Source: UBA1723 sp045641625 (GTDB lineage: Bacteria; Bacteroidota; Bacteroidia; Bacteroidales; Paludibacteraceae). From it: DNA of 64,000 nt. This document shows, one piece after another, positions 1 to 8,603 of this stretch. The translations under genes were made by a program, and so were the position numbers. Where the stretch lies: the NCBI GenBank assembly GCA_045641625.1, contig JAZUHH010000090.1:1-64000 (forward strand). The letters are read 5' to 3'. Numbering within the stretch: position 1 is the stretch's first letter; each line of letters starts with the position of its first letter. The notes under the pieces are model-generated. The model was not told where the DNA came from and ran no database searches. It saw only the letters and a list, made by a program, of their open reading frames with translations.

Positions 1-275
1 TTTGATAAAAGATAAAACTGCCTTCCTACGATAGATTTTATTTCTACTGCAATCTTATCAACAAGGTTTTACAAGGCTACAAAACGTCATAAAACAAAAT
101 AGGAGAATGCGCCATAAATTGGGAATGGATCCTGATCAAAACAGGCACAAATTTTAAGTTCGTAAAGGTGTGCCAACCTGTCGGGCAACGAGATATATTC
201 TCCTCAAAAGAAGATATATTCCCGTAAAAGCCAGAATGAAGAATTGAATGGCCTACATTATTTATCTATAATGAA
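1..275. other. Noncoding left edge
   Basis: No convincing reading frame was found on either strand; all frames close quickly. The stretch is AT-rich and ends in a tandem imperfect repeat (191-231) and a terminator (276-301). It may be the far intergenic end of a gene lying outside the window. Confidence 0.5.
191..231. repeat. Tandem imperfect 20-bp direct repeat
   Basis: AGATATATTC occurs at 191-200 and again at 212-221. The copies are followed by related tails ending in AAAAG (210 and 230). Two copies only; no function can be assigned. Confidence 0.5.
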
Positions 276-301
276 AAAAGGCGCGAAACCTCGCGCCTTT
301 T
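276..301 (-). terminator. Rho-independent terminator of the DUF4922 gene
   Basis: Stem AAAAGGCGCG (276-285) pairs with CGCGCCTTTT (292-301) across a 6-nt loop. On the minus strand it is followed by a T run (complement of the A run at 274-279). It lies 9 bp past the stop codon at 310. Confidence 0.85.
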
Positions 302-309
302 CCCTATTC

Positions 310-1080
310 CTAAACTTCGTCAAAAATTCTGCTGACAATACCATGCGTAATGCCCTGGAATATATTTTTCTGCGGCAGAACAAGAATTCCTGCCATATCA
401 AGAGCCCCGGGAGAAACCATGACTCCCATGTCATATATGCAAGGTCTGTGCTTTCTTCGCTCGAACAGATAGAAAGTGAAATTGTCATCAGCCTCGTTAT
501 ACTTGCAGAACAAGTTTATCTTCTGCTCATAGTCTTTGCCCCAGATTTTTATTATATCTTTAAGTTCCTGAATGTCATTTATCTTCTTCATTCTCTTTTG
601 CGAAGGAGTTCTCTTTCCCCTTTCCATAGGAGTCTGTCCGGCATAGACAGCCTGAAAGTGCATGTGGTCGGGCGCACTTGCCCCGCATTTGGCTCCGTTA
701 TAGAACACGATGAACTGGGGCAGATCCTTTGCAAGACTTGCCATGTCGTCCAGATAAGGCAGAATCCTCTGCGGCTCATGACGTCTCAACGGAATTGTCA
801 GATGCCCCTCCAATATAGGGAAAGGATTGACAAGTATTTCAAAATCGTCATTCCATACGACACTGCCCTGCTCTGCAGGTCTGTTATCCTTGCATAGGAA
901 ACAAGGTCTGCTTGCTATGCTTGCCGGATCAACCTTGGCGCCTGTACTCACAGCACGCTTGGGATTGTGCTGCAATACCATTCCGCAAACCTCTCTGGTC
1001 TCTATACCTTCGAGCTTTGGAGCCTCCTTCTCTAACAGTTGAAGAACTTGTTGCTGTATCATCGAAATCAAATTTTTCAT
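310..1080 (-). CDS. DUF4922 family protein, HIT/GalT-like nucleotidyltransferase fold
   Basis: A 256-residue protein. The segment PFPILEGHLTIP (about residues 86-97) and the histidine motif DHMHFQ (138-143) are typical of the HIT/GalT superfamily, which acts on nucleotide-phosphate bonds. A CFLC motif (60-63) could bind metal as in GalT. These features match the Bacteroidota family DUF4922, which resembles ATP adenylyltransferases and GDP-hexose phosphorylases; the substrate is unknown. No signal peptide is visible, so it is probably cytoplasmic. The gene stands alone, with a TAACTTTG box on the minus strand at 1092-1099, just upstream of the ATG, and a terminator after the stop. It is divergent from the DUF4015 lipoprotein. 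The family call is good; the reaction is inference. Confidence 0.75.
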   Translation of the reverse strand: MKNLISMIQQQVLQLLEKEAPKLEGIETREVCGMVLQHNPKRAVSTGAKVDPASIASRPCFLCKDNRPAEQGSVVWNDDFEILVNPFPILEGHLTIPLRRHEPQRILPYLDDMASLAKDLPQFIVFYNGAKCGASAPDHMHFQAVYAGQTPMERGKRTPSQKRMKKINDIQELKDIIKIWGKDYEQKINLFCKYNEADDNFTFYLFERRKHRPCIYDMGVMVSPGALDMAGILVLPQKNIFQGITHGIVSRIFDEV

Positions 1081-1091
1081 TAATATGCAAA

Positions 1092-1180
1092 CAAAGTTAC
1101 TATAAAAATTAAATTCCTCTGCCTATTCACGAGAAAAAAACGGAAAGATGCATTTTGATAGCAATATATAAGTATATTTG
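1092..1180. promoter_or_regulatory. Divergent promoter pair
   Basis: On the minus strand a Bacteroidota -7 box TAACTTTG (complement at 1092-1099) serves the DUF4922 gene. On the plus strand TATATTTG (1173-1180) precedes the lipoprotein. A start as early as 1189 would lie almost on the plus transcription start, so the lipoprotein start is placed at 1234 or 1243. Confidence 0.5.
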
Positions 1181-1242
1181 CAACAGATTTGTTTGACAAA
1201 ATTACAAAACATATAAAGCAGAGCAAAGCAGGAATGGACTAT

Positions 1243-2619
1243 ATGAAAAGATGGATTGGGCTGATGGGATGCGCCCTTATGCTTGCATCGTGCCAGCAGA
1301 CGGAAACCGGCAACAACAACTGTAAAACTGACGAAGACTCCATTAGTATAAATACGGAAGCGGTCTCTTCCGAAACTGTCGTTCATGATACGGGAACAGT
1401 CTCAACAAAACCGGTCGTCGAGACAAAAAAGGACACAAACGTAGCGGAGAACAAAATAGAGTTCGACGACACAATAATAGTCAGAAAGACACTGAGACAC
1501 CATGAACCGGTAAAGGGAATCTATGTGAGCGGCCCCATAGCAGGACACAGCAGGTTCAAGGAACTGCTTGACATGGTAGAGACAACAGAGCTGAACGCAA
1601 TGGTAATAGATGTCAAGAACGACAACGGAAACGTGACCTATAACATGAACCATAAGCTTGTGAACGAATTTGGTGCCAACATTCGCTATATTCGTGGCAT
1701 AAACTCGTTTCTTGAGAATCTTCACAGCAAGAACATATACACCATTGCCAGGGTTGTAGCCTTTCGTGATCCCCTACTGGCAAAGAAAAAGCCGGAGTGG
1801 TGCGTACACAGAAAGGACGGCTCTATATACTATGACCGCTCAGGACTTGCATGGGTGAACCCTTATAACAGAGAGGTGTGGAAATACCTTGTCAGCATAG
1901 GCAAACGTGCGGCGGCAGACGGATTCGACGAGATCCAGTTCGACTACATACGTTTCTCTACCGAAGTAAAGGACGACGAGGTAAACTACGGATATGGCTC
2001 GGACACGATGTCCAAACAACAGGTCATTACTGAATTTGTAAAATACTCCGCCTCGGAATTCAAGAAATGCGGAATAGAGTTTTCCGCTGATGTATTCGGC
2101 ACAGTTATCAATAACGATGTAGATACACGCCTTGTAGGACAGAACTATGCAGAGATGGGAAGACACCTTTCGACTATATCTCCAATGATATACCCTTCAC
2201 ACTATGGTCCAAATGTGTTCCAGATTCCTATTCCTAACAACGAGCCTTATCGTGCTGTCTTTGGAGCAATGAATCTGTCAAGGAAAGTGCTTGACTGCCT
2301 TGACACAAAGCCTAATGTCAGAGCCTGGTTACAGGACTTCAGCGCTCCCTGGGTAAAAGGTGCAAGAGCCTACACTCCTGCAGATGTAAGAGCCCAAATA
2401 GACGCAATCTATGATGCAGGATACAGCGAATGGATACTTTGGAACGCCTCTGTAAAGTATCGTAAAGACGCACTAATCCTAAACGGAGACAGTATTCCTA
2501 TGTATAAAAGATACAAGAAGAACTATAATGCTGTTACTTCCGACTCCATACATACAGAGAAGGCTTTTTGTGACAGCGCAAAAGTTGAAAGCAGAATAGA
2601 CACAACTAAAAATGAGTAA
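1243..2619 (+). CDS. DUF4015 lipoprotein, putative glycoside hydrolase-like TIM barrel
   Basis: A 458-residue lipoprotein. The signal peptide MKRWIGLMGCALMLASC ends in an SPII lipobox (LASC), followed by a low-complexity Ser/Thr linker of about 70 residues. From about residue 90 the sequence KGIYVSGPIAGHSRF, the segment NAMVIDVKNDNGNVTY, and later FDEIQFDYIRF and PMIYPSHYG match DUF4015, a family related to glycoside hydrolases. The D-x-Q-x-D pattern may hold catalytic carboxylates. It is likely anchored in a membrane facing the periplasm or cell surface; the substrate is unknown. ATGs at 1234 and 1243 are both possible; 1243 gives the cleaner signal peptide. The downstream lipoprotein overlaps the 3' end, so the two may be co-translated. 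Confidence 0.8.
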   Translation: MKRWIGLMGCALMLASCQQTETGNNNCKTDEDSISINTEAVSSETVVHDTGTVSTKPVVETKKDTNVAENKIEFDDTIIVRKTLRHHEPVKGIYVSGPIAGHSRFKELLDMVETTELNAMVIDVKNDNGNVTYNMNHKLVNEFGANIRYIRGINSFLENLHSKNIYTIARVVAFRDPLLAKKKPEWCVHRKDGSIYYDRSGLAWVNPYNREVWKYLVSIGKRAAADGFDEIQFDYIRFSTEVKDDEVNYGYGSDTMSKQQVITEFVKYSASEFKKCGIEFSADVFGTVINNDVDTRLVGQNYAEMGRHLSTISPMIYPSHYGPNVFQIPIPNNEPYRAVFGAMNLSRKVLDCLDTKPNVRAWLQDFSAPWVKGARAYTPADVRAQIDAIYDAGYSEWILWNASVKYRKDALILNGDSIPMYKRYKKNYNAVTSDSIHTEKAFCDSAKVESRIDTTKNE

Positions 2620-3553
2620 TATGAACAAATACATTTCAGCTCTTCTTTTCCCAATTTTGTTGTCTTCGTGCAACGGGAATGGAGATACAAAACAAGAAAT
2701 TTACCAAGACTCTACGGCTCAAGTAGAGGCTGATACAATTTCTGTTTCAAGTGATACTCTTACTATTTCTTCAAGTTCAGATAAAATCGATGAGGAAGAA
2801 AACGAAGAGTTTTATGTGGATTCAAATTGTCAAAAATACAGCATAGAACAATATCATGCTATTTTTGACAGTCTTGCCAAGAGTATTGTGCCTCACGATT
2901 CCATTCTTATTAACGGCAATTACAAAAAGGAGTATAGCGAAGACAAGAAAGTCACAATAACATATCTGCCTAATACCTCTAAGCTTACGAGAGTCAGGGC
3001 TATAGATAATGGTGGCTATCTATGCTACGAGTTTAGCTCTAAAGTTAATAATAATATAGTAATGGGTTACCTTCTATATTCAAGAGAAAACCCAGTATGT
3101 GATGAATGTGAGACAAAATATAAGCTAATAAAAAAGAATGACTGGTTGCTTTCTGGACATGTGCAATTAGTAGCAGACATTAGTTATACTTCCGATAACG
3201 AAGGCCTAAATCTATCGTACCATTGGGAATGTTCTTGTTGTACAGAAACTATCCGTAGAGAAGGCACTTACAATCTAAACAAAGGTTTATTGCTATATTC
3301 CTCAATAAAAGATGCTATGGATGATGATTCTGAAGGTACTATATACGGAGCAAGTCAAACAATCGAAAGCTATTACAGAATTAGCACTGACTCCATAAAA
3401 TATGAAGCTACAGAAATAAAGTATAAAGGTAACACTAATGAAATAAAGAGTCAAAAAGACTCAACTCATATCCATATCCTAACTCCAGAGGATATCGAGA
3501 AAGGGAAAGACAACGAACTAATGGAGATTCCTGAATTGGGAATGTGCTGTTAG
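2612..3553 (+). CDS. Lipoprotein of unknown function
   Basis: A 313-residue product (310 if the ATG at 2621 is used). The N-terminus carries an SPII signal ending LLSSC, followed by an acidic Ser/Thr-rich linker. The body is mostly polar and predicted beta-rich. It has cysteine pairs, CDEC about two thirds into the sequence start and CSC/CC near the middle, and ends in CC. I recognise no domain. It overlaps the end of the DUF4015 gene by 8 bp, so co-expression is likely. It is more AT-rich than the upstream gene, and a terminator follows at 3572-3602. Confidence 0.7.
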   Translation: MSNMNKYISALLFPILLSSCNGNGDTKQEIYQDSTAQVEADTISVSSDTLTISSSSDKIDEEENEEFYVDSNCQKYSIEQYHAIFDSLAKSIVPHDSILINGNYKKEYSEDKKVTITYLPNTSKLTRVRAIDNGGYLCYEFSSKVNNNIVMGYLLYSRENPVCDECETKYKLIKKNDWLLSGHVQLVADISYTSDNEGLNLSYHWECSCCTETIRREGTYNLNKGLLLYSSIKDAMDDDSEGTIYGASQTIESYYRISTDSIKYEATEIKYKGNTNEIKSQKDSTHIHILTPEDIEKGKDNELMEIPELGMCC

Positions 3554-3571
3554 TACATAAATCTATACAAA

Positions 3572-3602
3572 AAAGAGGGCGCTTCAATTAAGCGTCCTCT
3601 TT
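3572..3602. terminator. Bidirectional terminator between convergent genes
   Basis: A 13-bp stem (3572-3584 with 3590-3602, one G-U on one strand) has a 5-nt loop. An A run lies on the left and T-rich sequence on the right. It can serve both the plus-strand lipoprotein ending at 3553 and the minus-strand Crp gene ending at 3630. Confidence 0.8.
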
Positions 3603-3629
3603 ATGTTATATCTAATCTTTTCCGATTGA

Positions 3630-4331
3630 TTAACCTATCTTGCTGATTCTGCGAAGCTGTTCCTCGTCAATAATCTTAATCTTACGACCGTCCATTGCAA
3701 GAATCTTATCTACGCAGAACTGGGACAAAGTACGGATAGCATTTGAAGTAGTCATGTTTGACATACTTGCAAGGTCCTCTCTTGACAAATAGATGCTTAT
3801 TGTAGCTCCATCTTCCTCGTAACCGTAACTATCTCTCAAGAAGATAAGCGACTCGGCAAGACGACCACGGATATGCTTCTGAGTAAGGCTGACAGAACGT
3901 GCGTCCGCAATACCCAAGTCAACACTCAACTTGTGAATGAAATGCCAGGCAAGATCTGCATTGTGGGCGATCAAGTTCCTAATAACCTCGCGAGGAATAG
4001 AATATATAACTGTAGGCTCGAACGCAGTTGCACAAGTTACGAAATTCTCCTCCGCAAACATGGCACGATAAGCGAACGACTCAGATGGTCCGACCATACG
4101 CATAATCTGTGTACGGTTTCCCACTCCGCGCTTGAAGATCTTCACCTTACCCTTAGCGACACAATAGATATGTGTAGGAGTATCACCCTCAGTATAAACC
4201 ATTTCGTTCTTGCGGAAACGAAGGATTTCATAATTCTGCTTCAAATAAACAAGCTGTTCAGGCGTCAAACGCTTGAATACCTCGTTTATCTCTTCAATAC
4301 TCTTTAATTCCTCCTCGTATTTTTTTGCCAT
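3630..4331 (-). CDS. Crp/Fnr family transcriptional regulator
   Basis: A 233-residue regulator. Residues of about 25-140 form a cyclic-nucleotide-binding-type beta roll (RFRKNEMVYTEGDTPTHIYC, then AKGKVKIFKRGVG). A dimerisation helix follows, and a winged helix-turn-helix sits at about 160-230 (LSREDLASMSNMTTSNAIRT). The N-terminal cysteine cluster of true FNR is absent, so this is not an iron-sulphur oxygen sensor of that type; the ligand is unknown. A minus-strand TATCTTTG box at 4363-4370 supports the start at 4331. The gene is monocistronic between two terminators or spacers. Its targets cannot be told from the window. Confidence 0.9.
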   Translation of the reverse strand: MAKKYEEELKSIEEINEVFKRLTPEQLVYLKQNYEILRFRKNEMVYTEGDTPTHIYCVAKGKVKIFKRGVGNRTQIMRMVGPSESFAYRAMFAEENFVTCATAFEPTVIYSIPREVIRNLIAHNADLAWHFIHKLSVDLGIADARSVSLTQKHIRGRLAESLIFLRDSYGYEEDGATISIYLSREDLASMSNMTTSNAIRTLSQFCVDKILAMDGRKIKIIDEEQLRRISKIG

Positions 4332-4432
4332 CTACTTGTCCTCAATAAATAGTTAAACGATGCAAAGATATAGAAATAATGTTAAAAAACATACTTTTCA
4401 ACTTCTTTTTTACATAGATATTGGCAAAATAA

Positions 4433-5656
4433 TTACACTTTACCCATATTTTTAGCTGCTATCTTACAGATTTCTATATTGTTTATGTCTTCAACATCCT
4501 TCGGAAAAATGTCACGAAGCAAATCCCCGAAATGCTGACATTCATCTGTGTACTTTGAATATTCTGCCGCAGAAATCCTGATAACCTGATTGAACTCTAC
4601 GCTCTTACCACAAATCAAGGAGCATACTATTGTTTGCGTTATCCTTTGGTTAGGACAAACCAAAACACCATGATTCAATAAATCCGTCTGAATAACATCA
4701 CCATAACCGTATGCACATCCACGAGAGAAGGAAGATGTGGCAATATCTCCGAGAAACGAAACTGCCCACCAGTGCTTGGGATCATGAATATCCTTTTCTT
4801 CTTTCACCCAATCTGCAGGCATGAACATCATAAACTCGCTGTAATCCAATCTGTTTTCCCTTAGACGCGCCTCCTTGGGCATGTTCATGGAACGGGCTCC
4901 TATACCCAAAGTGGAAAGAGTATAATATGGATGTTCGTTGGTAGGAGGGAACACGAGGATATTGGCGTTCACATACTTTGATTTCTTTTGACGATAGAGA
5001 GCTATGGGAGCACCGAACTGATTCCTTAGCAAGGTTATAATCTGCTTCTCCTCATTCTCGGTATATGGTATTGGAGTACGTGCATCTCCATAATTGTCCA
5101 CCTTGTACTCCTTCCATAGAGAATAAAGTCGGGGAAGGTATTTCTTGTCAAGCCTAAGGGTGAAGCAGGGTAACATGGCTCCGGAATTTCTAATCTCGTA
5201 AACGCCTACTGTATTGGCAAAATTCACAACCTTGAAAACCGACTTCCAGGGAAGCAAGTCAAGTTTGACAAATATGCCATACTCATTCTCCTTGCAGACA
5301 GCAAGTCCCTCCCTATCAAATCTAAAAACGAAATCCTTTACTGTTTTATAGATAGAACTAGCTGTTTTTAATTGTATTATTACATATATAAATTGAGCAA
5401 GTAATATCAAGAACAAACAAGGAACTACATACACCAGAAAGAATTCCTTACTAGAAAATATGATAAATAGTCCTATGAACAAGATATCAAGTAACCAAAC
5501 CCAAACAGGCTTCTGCAACAACAATGACGTCACGACAGAAGCAAACAAAAAATGAGCCTTTTTTTCATGAACTTTACAGGAAAAAGGCTCGGCACTGTTA
5601 ATTGAACCGTACGATTCTATATTATCGAAAAAATATGTCTTCAAATCAAAAAACAA
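4433..5656 (-). CDS. YcxB-like membrane domain fused to a SUFU (suppressor of fused) domain
   Basis: A 407-residue protein. Residues of about 30-100 hold two or three hydrophobic segments, followed by a YcxB-like soluble part (FVFRFDREGLAVC, then LLPWKSVFKVV). From about residue 210 the C-terminal half matches the bacterial SUFU domain: NILVFPPTNEHPYYTLST, IGARSMNMP and MFMPADWV are its usual landmarks. Bacterial SUFU domains are often immunity proteins of polymorphic toxin systems, but no toxin gene is adjacent. The frame opens with TTG at 5656 and has no early in-frame ATG, so the start is uncertain. The hairpin at 5663-5682 separates it from DUF4494. Domain calls are strong; the immunity role is inference. 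Confidence 0.75.
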   Translation of the reverse strand: MFFDLKTYFFDNIESYGSINSAEPFSCKVHEKKAHFLFASVVTSLLLQKPVWVWLLDILFIGLFIIFSSKEFFLVYVVPCLFLILLAQFIYVIIQLKTASSIYKTVKDFVFRFDREGLAVCKENEYGIFVKLDLLPWKSVFKVVNFANTVGVYEIRNSGAMLPCFTLRLDKKYLPRLYSLWKEYKVDNYGDARTPIPYTENEEKQIITLLRNQFGAPIALYRQKKSKYVNANILVFPPTNEHPYYTLSTLGIGARSMNMPKEARLRENRLDYSEFMMFMPADWVKEEKDIHDPKHWWAVSFLGDIATSSFSRGCAYGYGDVIQTDLLNHGVLVCPNQRITQTIVCSLICGKSVEFNQVIRISAAEYSKYTDECQHFGDLLRDIFPKDVEDINNIEICKIAAKNMGKV

Positions 5657-5662
5657 TATAAA

Positions 5663-5682
5663 TCAGGAGTTTTCACTCCTGA
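5663..5682 (-). terminator. Hairpin after the DUF4494 gene
   Basis: TCAGGAGT (5663-5670) pairs with ACTCCTGA (5675-5682) across a 4-nt loop (GAAA on the minus strand). The minus strand then reads TTTATATTG, a weak T tail. It probably attenuates or ends DUF4494 transcription just ahead of the SUFU gene. Confidence 0.6.
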
Positions 5683-5694
5683 CTATATACAACA

Positions 5695-6237
5695 CTACTC
5701 TATCTCACTTTTAGCTTCATCGCTTAGCTTAACAATCTCATCCAACTGATCCTGAATGCCAGCAATTTCATCCTTGATCGAAGAAGTCTCATCCTTCTTC
5801 TTTACATCAGCAGGAACATCTAGAGGGAAGATGTCCAGATATGGAGTCTCAGTAATTGAAACAACCTCATACACATCCATACATTCCTTTAGATTGTCAG
5901 TCAAATGCTCAAGAGCATTAGCCAAATCTGTTCCAAAAACAAGAATGATGGAGTTGATCTTCTTCTCCTTCGCAGAAACCTCATCAATGGACATAAAGGA
6001 GACCTTACATTTGTAAAGCTTGTCTCCCTCATTATTAGGGAATATCTCGTTAATAGATGCCTTGCGTAGTCCGTTGACTGTGAACTCACCTAGAATAAAG
6101 GGAGCCACCTGTTCGCTGATCCTATCCTCTGCCTGAGAGAAATTAAAAGCCTCAACAAGATAAGACTCAGTCACACGCTTTCTTTTTCCTTTGTCGTCCT
6201 CTTTGTAATAAACGACCTTGCAATCAAACCAAATCAT
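5695..6237 (-). CDS. DUF4494 domain protein
   Basis: A 180-residue cytoplasmic protein. It opens with MIWFDCKVVYYKEDDKGKRK and contains VTESYLVEAFNFSQAEDRI, the signature of DUF4494, a Bacteroidota-specific family of unknown function. The last 40 or so residues are charged and probably helical. The gene lies between the argD terminator (6273-6307) and the SUFU gene, in the same direction as both. Family membership is clear; no function is known. Confidence 0.85.
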   Translation of the reverse strand: MIWFDCKVVYYKEDDKGKRKRVTESYLVEAFNFSQAEDRISEQVAPFILGEFTVNGLRKASINEIFPNNEGDKLYKCKVSFMSIDEVSAKEKKINSIILVFGTDLANALEHLTDNLKECMDVYEVVSITETPYLDIFPLDVPADVKKKDETSSIKDEIAGIQDQLDEIVKLSDEAKSEIE

Positions 6238-6272
6238 TGTTTACTTATAAATGTTTAGGATTATTAAAGAAA

Positions 6273-6307
6273 AGTAATGTGCCAAACCAACGGACTGGCA
6301 CACTACT
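6273..6307 (-). terminator. Terminator of the argC-argD unit
   Basis: A 12-bp stem (6273-6284 with 6296-6307, one G-U on the minus strand) has an 11-nt loop. The minus strand continues TTTCTTT. It lies just past the argD stop codon at 6324. Confidence 0.75.
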
Positions 6308-6323
6308 CATATTATATCTTATT

Positions 6324-7454
6324 TTAGGCAAGAGCTACCTTGAATCTCTTGATAAACTCGTCTGCCAGAGCCTTAGACAAACACAATGGCGGAAGAAGAC
6401 GAAGTACGTTTGTACCGCTGCATCCAGTAAATACGTGCAAATCCTTAACAAGCTTAGTACGTATTTCCTTGTAAGGCTCGTTCAACTCGATTCCTATCAT
6501 TAGGCCTTCACCACGAACCTCGACAATCTTAGGTGAGTTAATCTTCTTGATCTCGTTCATCAAGTATGCACCAACCTCGGCAGCGTTATCCACCAACTTC
6601 TCCTCATTGATGATATCAAGCACACTCAAAGCAGCGGCACAACCAAGGTGATTACCACCGAATGTAGTACCAAGCTGGCCATATACAGGCTTGAACTTAG
6701 GAGAGATAAGAACTCCCGCCATAGGGAAACCGTTTGCAATACCCTTAGCCACAGTGATCATGTCAGGCTTAACACCCAGATGCTGATGAGCGAAGAACTT
6801 ACCGCTACGTCCGTAACCGCACTGAATCTCGTCGCAGATAAGAACTGTACCAGTCTCGTCGCAAAGCTGACGCAATCCCTTTAGGAAGTCTGCAGTAACC
6901 ATACGGATACCTCCGACACCCTGGATGCACTCGATGATTACAGCACAAACATCACCCTTCTTGATCTCCTTTGCAAAAGCGTCAAGATCGTTGATTGGAA
7001 GATATGTAACGTGATTATTGGCATTGATAGGTGCAATAATCTTAGGGTTGTTTGTAGCCTCAACAGCAAGAGAAGTACGCCCGTGGAAAGCCTTCTCGAA
7101 AGAAAGTACACGAGTTCTGCCATTAGTGAATGAAGCAAGCTTCAGTGCATTCTCGTTAGCCTCTGCTCCCGAATTGATCAAGAATAGCTGATAATCCTCG
7201 TAGCCGCAAGCCTCTCCAAGCTTTGTAGCCAACTGCTTCTGCAAGTCGTTGATTACAGAGTTCGAATAGAATCCAAGTTTAGCAACCTGATCAGATACAG
7301 CCTTAACATACTTTGGATGAGCGTGACCTACAGAAATAACTGCGTGACCGCCATAAAGGTCCAAATACTCCTGACCTTTGTCATCCCATACCTTGCAGCC
7401 CTCACCCTTGACAATGTTCACATCAAAGAGTGGGTAAACGTCAAATAGATTCAT
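6324..7454 (-). CDS. argD: Acetylornithine/succinylornithine aminotransferase
   Basis: A 376-residue class III PLP-dependent aminotransferase that makes N-acylornithine from N-acylglutamate semialdehyde in arginine synthesis. Landmarks are DLYGGHAVISVGHAHP near the N-terminus, NSGAEANENALKLA, the conserved CDEIQCGYGRSG segment and the PLP lysine in TVAKGIANGFPMAG. The length is normal for ArgD. It follows argC by 42 bp and is probably co-transcribed with it from the promoter at 8509-8540. Some Bacteroides use succinyl rather than acetyl intermediates; the sequence alone does not show which is used here. Confidence 0.93.
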   Translation of the reverse strand: MNLFDVYPLFDVNIVKGEGCKVWDDKGQEYLDLYGGHAVISVGHAHPKYVKAVSDQVAKLGFYSNSVINDLQKQLATKLGEACGYEDYQLFLINSGAEANENALKLASFTNGRTRVLSFEKAFHGRTSLAVEATNNPKIIAPINANNHVTYLPINDLDAFAKEIKKGDVCAVIIECIQGVGGIRMVTADFLKGLRQLCDETGTVLICDEIQCGYGRSGKFFAHQHLGVKPDMITVAKGIANGFPMAGVLISPKFKPVYGQLGTTFGGNHLGCAAALSVLDIINEEKLVDNAAEVGAYLMNEIKKINSPKIVEVRGEGLMIGIELNEPYKEIRTKLVKDLHVFTGCSGTNVLRLLPPLCLSKALADEFIKRFKVALA

Positions 7455-7496
7455 TATAATGAGTATGAATTATTTTTAATATTGTGGAAAACTTAA

Positions 7497-8459
7497 TTAG
7501 AATGCAACAGACTTCAAGTTCAAGCCCATCTTCTCGTCAAGACCGAACATCAAGTTGAAATTCTGAACAGCCTGTCCAGAAGCACCCTTCAACAAGTTAT
7601 CGATCATAGAGATAATAAGCAGTTTGTTTCCGTGCTTCTCTACATGAACAATACCCTTGTTAGTGTTCACAACCTGCTTCAAGTCAGGATTTGCATCCAT
7701 AACAAAAGTAAATGCTGAGTCCTTATAGAAATCTTTGTATAGCTTTACTGCAGCCTCCTCGTCAAGGTCGCACTCTGTATATTGGCTGACATAAATACCT
7801 CTTGCAAAGTCTCCGCGAACAGGAAGGAAGTTGATGTCCTTGTCAAAAGATGGCTGAAGGTTTCTCATTGTCATACCAATCTCTATAAGGTGCTGGTGCT
7901 TGAATGCCTTGTAAATTGAAATGTTATTGTTTCTCCAGCTGAAATGAGATGTGGCACCTGGCTTAACTCCGGCTCCAGTAGAACCAGTTATACCATTTGT
8001 ATGAACCTCGCTCTTCAACAGACCTGCAGCAGCTAGAGGAAGAAGGCCTATCTGAATTGCAGTAGCAAAACATCCTGGATTAGCAAGCTTAGTTGCCTTC
8101 TTGATTCTCTCGCGGTTAACCTCTGGCAAACCATAAACGAAGCCATTGCTCTCATCTCTGTAATCCTGAGAAAGGTCAATAATCTTCAAGCTTGCAGGAA
8201 CATCGTGGCTCTCCAAGAACTTCTTGCTGTCACCATGACCTGAGCAAATGAACATTGCATCAATCTTGTCGAATGGAAGATCATCTGTAAACTTCATGTC
8301 AGTCTCACCAAAAAGTCCCTCATGAACTTCGTATAGGTAATTGCCTGCATTACTTGTACTGTTTACGAAAACAATCTCTACCTGCGGATGATTTACAAGA
8401 ATACGTAACAACTCTCCGGCTGTGTATCCTGCACCTCCAATAACTCCTACTTTTATCAT
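7497..8459 (-). CDS. argC: N-acetyl-gamma-glutamyl-phosphate reductase
   Basis: A 320-residue NADPH-dependent reductase of the third arginine step. The N-terminal Rossmann motif GVIGGAGYTAGELLRIL covers residues 5-21. The catalytic cysteine lies in LANPGCFATA, followed by GITGSTGAGVKPG. It is first in a two-gene unit with argD and has its own promoter in the argG-argC gap: TTTG, 20 bp, then TACCTTTG on the minus strand. The length and all motifs are normal for the family. Confidence 0.95.
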   Translation of the reverse strand: MIKVGVIGGAGYTAGELLRILVNHPQVEIVFVNSTSNAGNYLYEVHEGLFGETDMKFTDDLPFDKIDAMFICSGHGDSKKFLESHDVPASLKIIDLSQDYRDESNGFVYGLPEVNRERIKKATKLANPGCFATAIQIGLLPLAAAGLLKSEVHTNGITGSTGAGVKPGATSHFSWRNNNISIYKAFKHQHLIEIGMTMRNLQPSFDKDINFLPVRGDFARGIYVSQYTECDLDEEAAVKLYKDFYKDSAFTFVMDANPDLKQVVNTNKGIVHVEKHGNKLLIISMIDNLLKGASGQAVQNFNLMFGLDEKMGLNLKSVAF

Positions 8460-8508
8460 TATTGTATCTTTTATTCCTTTTAGTTCTTTTGTTCCACAAA
8501 TGGATTTG

Positions 8509-8540
8509 CAAAGGTAAACAAAATGAACGACAAAAACAAA
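8509..8540 (-). promoter_or_regulatory. Internal promoter for argC-argD
   Basis: On the minus strand, TTTG (complement of 8537-8540) is followed after 20 bp by TACCTTTG (complement of 8509-8516). This is the canonical Bacteroidota -33/-7 arrangement. Its -33 end touches the T tail of the argG terminator, so the arginine cluster is split into two transcripts. Confidence 0.7.
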
Positions 8541-8543
8541 AAA

Positions 8544-8570
8544 GAGAGGTGAACAAATTGCCCACCTCCC
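8544..8570 (-). terminator. Terminator after argG
   Basis: GAGGTG (8546-8551) pairs with CACCTC (8563-8568), with a few more outer pairs. On the minus strand it runs into CTCTTTTTTG. It lies about 35 bp past the argG stop. Confidence 0.75.
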
Positions 8571-8603
8571 ATATAAGATTTAATGCCTTTACAAATTCAG
8601 AGA

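Noticed and set aside
191..231. CRISPR-like repeat
   Set aside because: Two adjoining imperfect copies without spacers; no cas genes in the window.
244..897. 217-residue plus-strand frame
   Set aside because: It lies entirely over the DUF4922 gene and its terminator on the other strand and has no protein-like domain pattern.
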